Positions 61,717 to 64,000 of a DNA stretch of 64,000 nucleotides are shown piece after piece. Under the pieces are notes generated by a model. That model searched no databases, was not told the origin of the DNA, and saw only the letters and a list, made by a program, of their open reading frames with translations. This DNA is from Congeria kusceri (taxonomy: Eukaryota > Mollusca > Bivalvia > Myida > Dreissenidae), in assembly GCA_027627225.1 (NCBI GenBank), contig JAPFQT010000080.1, forward strand, positions 806,001-870,000. Reading direction: 5' to 3'. How positions within the stretch are numbered: position 1 is the first letter of the stretch; every line of letters starts with the position of its first letter. The translations under genes and the position numbers were made by a program.

Positions 61717-61807
61717 CGTTTTCTTCATCCTCTTTCAGAAATAGGTCAGTCTTCTTAAACACCCACTTATCGCCTTTCTTTCTTTGAGGTCTCATTGCAG
61801 ACAGAAC
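61717..61807 (-). CDS. Exon (MRPQRKKGDKWVFKKTDLFL), probable coding start of the Myb/SANT-like gene
   Basis: The acceptor TTTTCCTTCAG and the donor GAAAACG|GTATGT flank 91 nt, open in one frame: VLSA, then MRPQRKKGDKWVFKKTDLFL, then KEDEEN. It is basic at first and acidic at the end. Either the upstream exon is coding and ends in phase 0, or translation starts at the internal ATG (GCAATGA). It ends in phase 1 and joins 56240-56314 to read EENDLIADGY. No known domain is seen in this part. Confidence 0.6.
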
Positions 61808-61926
61808 CTGAAGGAAAATTTCAAAGTTACAAAGATTTACAATAAATGTGTTCAGCACCTACAATGCTGTATTGTATCTGTAGATATATACATAGATATA
61901 GCAAACCATTATATTAATGAGGGTAC

Positions 61927-62376
61927 CTGTCTCCGCGAAAGACCATCAGACACGGCCGATAAAAATCTGTGAGGTCCGGGAAAAACTGTCCGAATACTGG
62001 TCCTCGTGCCCGGTGAAAATTTCGGTCAAAAATATATTATGACAGCAATTGCTGTATCTGTTTCCACAACAGTCATAATGTCATACTTGAGGGTCACCGA
62101 TTGTGTTGAAGACTTTGAAGGGACTTCGACCAATACAATTGAATTCATATATATATATTGCAAAATTAACATGCTGATAGTACATGTTGTAGCTTTAATT
62201 AATAAAGCACTTTCTAGTGCATATTGTTTTAGTTTTCTTCGAAGATATTGTTTTTATCGTATTTAAATGTTTCTTGCCAAAAATAAGTGGCCAGTAATAG
62301 TTTGTCCGGGCCAGTAATATTTGGAGAACTACCCGTCATCTTGGCCAGTAATAAATTCACGACTTTCGCGGAGACT
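61927..62376. mobile_element. 450-bp inverted-repeat element with 6-bp target duplication
   Basis: The ends are CTGTCTCCGCGAAAG and CTTTCGCGGAGACT (12 bp perfectly inverse). GGGTAC is repeated directly outside both ends (61921-61926 and 62377-62382). The interior is non-coding, with 'ggccagtaatag' phrases repeated three times near the right end. The superfamily is not assigned. Confidence 0.7.
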
Positions 62377-62754
62377 GGGTACAAATTAACTAGGGTACGA
62401 GCTGACCAGTTACCGATTATGATTTACAAAACTATAATCAATGACATCGTATTTGACAAATACTAATGGAAATTGAATATTTTTTCTGTTTCCGATCACG
62501 GTGCCGTTGAGCTGCTTTTCCACATCACCTTTAAAGGTTAAATTGAATTTTGAAAATGTTTACAACTACAACTTACAAGCTCGGACGAATGACCTTCGTT
62601 AAACCAATCGTGTTTGTTTATATCCGAAAAGAAGCAGTATAACAGCCAACATGCGCTTTATTTTATACAAAAGTATACAAAAGTGCATTTATTATTTATC
62701 CCCCTAATATCGTATTTAAAATGAACGTATTGAGCATACAAATACCTTATATTT

Positions 62755-62860
62755 CCTTCACCATCTAAAATCCACGTTCTCAGCCATTTTGGAATCCATG
62801 CGCATGCGCAGAATTATTGCCGCAAAGTGTGTCAGAAATGAAACTGGCAACATCACCATC
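62755..62860 (-). promoter_or_regulatory. Candidate promoter/5' exon: NRF-1 palindrome and YY1-type site
   Basis: The perfect palindrome TGCGCATGCGCA (62799-62810) is the canonical NRF-1 site. On the - strand, 10-20 bp downstream, is CCAAAATGGCTGAGAAC, a YY1-type initiator element with an ATG. Two ATGs here (MDSKMAENVDFRW, then stop) give only a short frame. Possible donors are AGATG|GTGAAG and ATAAG|GTATTT. The site lies about 1 kb upstream of exon 61717 on the same strand, as expected for its first, perhaps non-coding, exon. Confidence 0.45.
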
Positions 62861-63064
62861 CGTGTACGACGTCACACAATTGCGAATAGAAACCGCCAAG
62901 TCAATACCATGGTAAAAATACATTTTTTGAACAGTATTATATCAATTTTAGCAAAAAAACACAATATGTCAAAGTCACTACCATGGTTCGTGTAGTGGGT
63001 TGCCCATATGTAGTGGGTTGTTTGGTGTGTAACGTAAGACCGGTAGTGGGTCTCCATAATTTAC

Positions 63065-63192
<128 letters not shown>

Positions 63193-63398
63193 TACTGGTT
63201 TATATTACACAGCGAGGTACCGTATGTGTACCTACGTACTGAGGTCTATACTTTCTAGATAAAGTATAATTACAACTATAGGCAAAACGGTTATTAAATG
63301 ATTCCGGCATCGCATTGCCGGGTTAAAAATAGACAAAGAAGCTTGATTAGCAAACCTGTACTGCACATAGGCATTGAGGTACATACCTCGGAAAGACG

Positions 63399-63400
<2 letters not shown>

Positions 63401-63453
<53 letters not shown>

Positions 63454-63463
63454 ACACACACAC
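63401..63463. repeat. (CA)n microsatellite
   Basis: About 30 CA units with one CTCA interruption, followed within 20 bp by GTCAAGTGACTACACAAG and CAACTCACTACACG. Confidence 0.95.
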
Positions 63464-63644
63464 GCATACGTGCATATACCGTCAAGTGACTACACAAGAC
63501 ATTAGACCATCAACTCACTACACGCCCTTATAATAGCTTTAAAATGAAAATAAATGCATTTTCGTATTTTTCGAAACTGATTGTTTGCGCTTGTAATAAG
63601 AAAATTTCAAAAATACCACTGGTAAAAAATGGACTTTCTGCATG

Positions 63645-63778
63645 AAATTCACTACTAGCATCTGACCACACACATTGAAATCACTACATGAAAATACACA
63701 CAGCGTACTCGCTACATCTGAAAATACACACAGGGTACTCGCTACATCTGAAAATACACACATGATACTCGCTACATC
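63645..63778. repeat. CACTACATCTGAAAATACAC minisatellite
   Basis: Four to five units of 'actcgctacatctgaaaata' + 'cacacag', about 29-30 bp each, preceded by 'aaatcactacatgaaaatac'. It is related by its core to the AGTCACTACAT arrays. Confidence 0.85.
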
Positions 63779-63832
63779 TAACGTCTAGTTAAGCTGCGGA
63801 TCACATTTGCCTTTATTTCGTGTTTGCAACCT

Positions 63833-64000
63833 NNNNNNNNNNNNNNNNNNNNNNNNNNNNNNNNNNNNNNNNNNNNNNNNNNNNNNNNNNNNNNNNNNNN
63901 NNNNNNNNNNNNNNNNNNNNNNNNNNNNNNNNNNNNNNNNNNNNNNNNNNNNNNNNNNNNNNNNNNNNNNNNNNNNNNNNNNNNNNNNNNNNNNNNNNNN
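63833..64000. other. Assembly gap (N)
   Basis: An unbroken run of N to the end of the window. Its start within 60 bp of minisatellite units suggests repeat-caused assembly failure. Confidence 1.

Overview
This window is AT-rich, intron-and-repeat-dominated animal DNA with no bacterial-style operons, no rRNA and no complete long open reading frame. The repeat vocabulary points to a mollusc, most likely a heterodont bivalve (Dreissena, Mya or venerid-like). It includes short-hairpin elements that end in CTCTTGTT, tandem blocks built around 'gtgaccttgacctttgacc' and 'gacggacggaagg', tRNA-derived SINEs, and B-box/NHL genes in tandem. The species is an inference. Bases 63833-64000 are an assembly gap.

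Layout. 0-1.3 kb: two phase-compatible candidate exons of an unrecognised + strand gene, running into an ATG/GAT trinucleotide tract. 1.3-25 kb: almost no coding evidence; mobile-element fragments (6.15-6.45, 7.59-8.12, 9.65-10.35 kb), a 549-bp inverted-repeat element (23.6-24.15 kb) and simple repeats. 25.3-35.9 kb: three + strand paralogues of a B-box/NHL protein. Copies 1 and 2 are clearly broken; copy 3 keeps an open NHL-like C-terminal half with a normal stop. A 22-bp minisatellite has grown inside the coding region of copy 1, and a 21-bp minisatellite lies upstream of copy 3. 36.3-39.1 kb: a degenerate ~40-bp tandem array interrupted by a 1.5-kb element, then a Harbinger-type MITE. 40.5-44.1 kb: three TTAA-flanked inverted-repeat elements, two of them with a tRNA-like core. 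46-54.3 kb: more elements, including an inverted partner of the 37.3-38.8 kb element.

54.8-62.9 kb holds the best evidence for a conventional multi-exon gene. It lies on the - strand and has small exons that only show up through splice signals and phase: 61717-61807, 56240-56314 and a terminal exon 54807-55006 with a Myb/SANT-like motif. An extra acidic exon (57408-57506) has good splice sites but a conflicting phase. A candidate promoter with a palindromic NRF-1-type site and a YY1-type site lies at about 62.8 kb. Introns of this gene are packed with SINEs, MITEs and a duplicated splice-donor segment.

Two window-wide patterns stand out. First, at least eight otherwise different repeats share one architecture: a subterminal inverted repeat, then a short hairpin, then a CTCTTGTT-type end. 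This fits non-autonomous Helentron-like (rolling-circle) elements. Second, a minisatellite motif (AGTCACTACAT plus a CA-rich spacer) recurs at seven or more sites in both orientations and lies next to the large CA microsatellites. Most short open frames in the window are chance or repeat-derived and are not annotated as genes.
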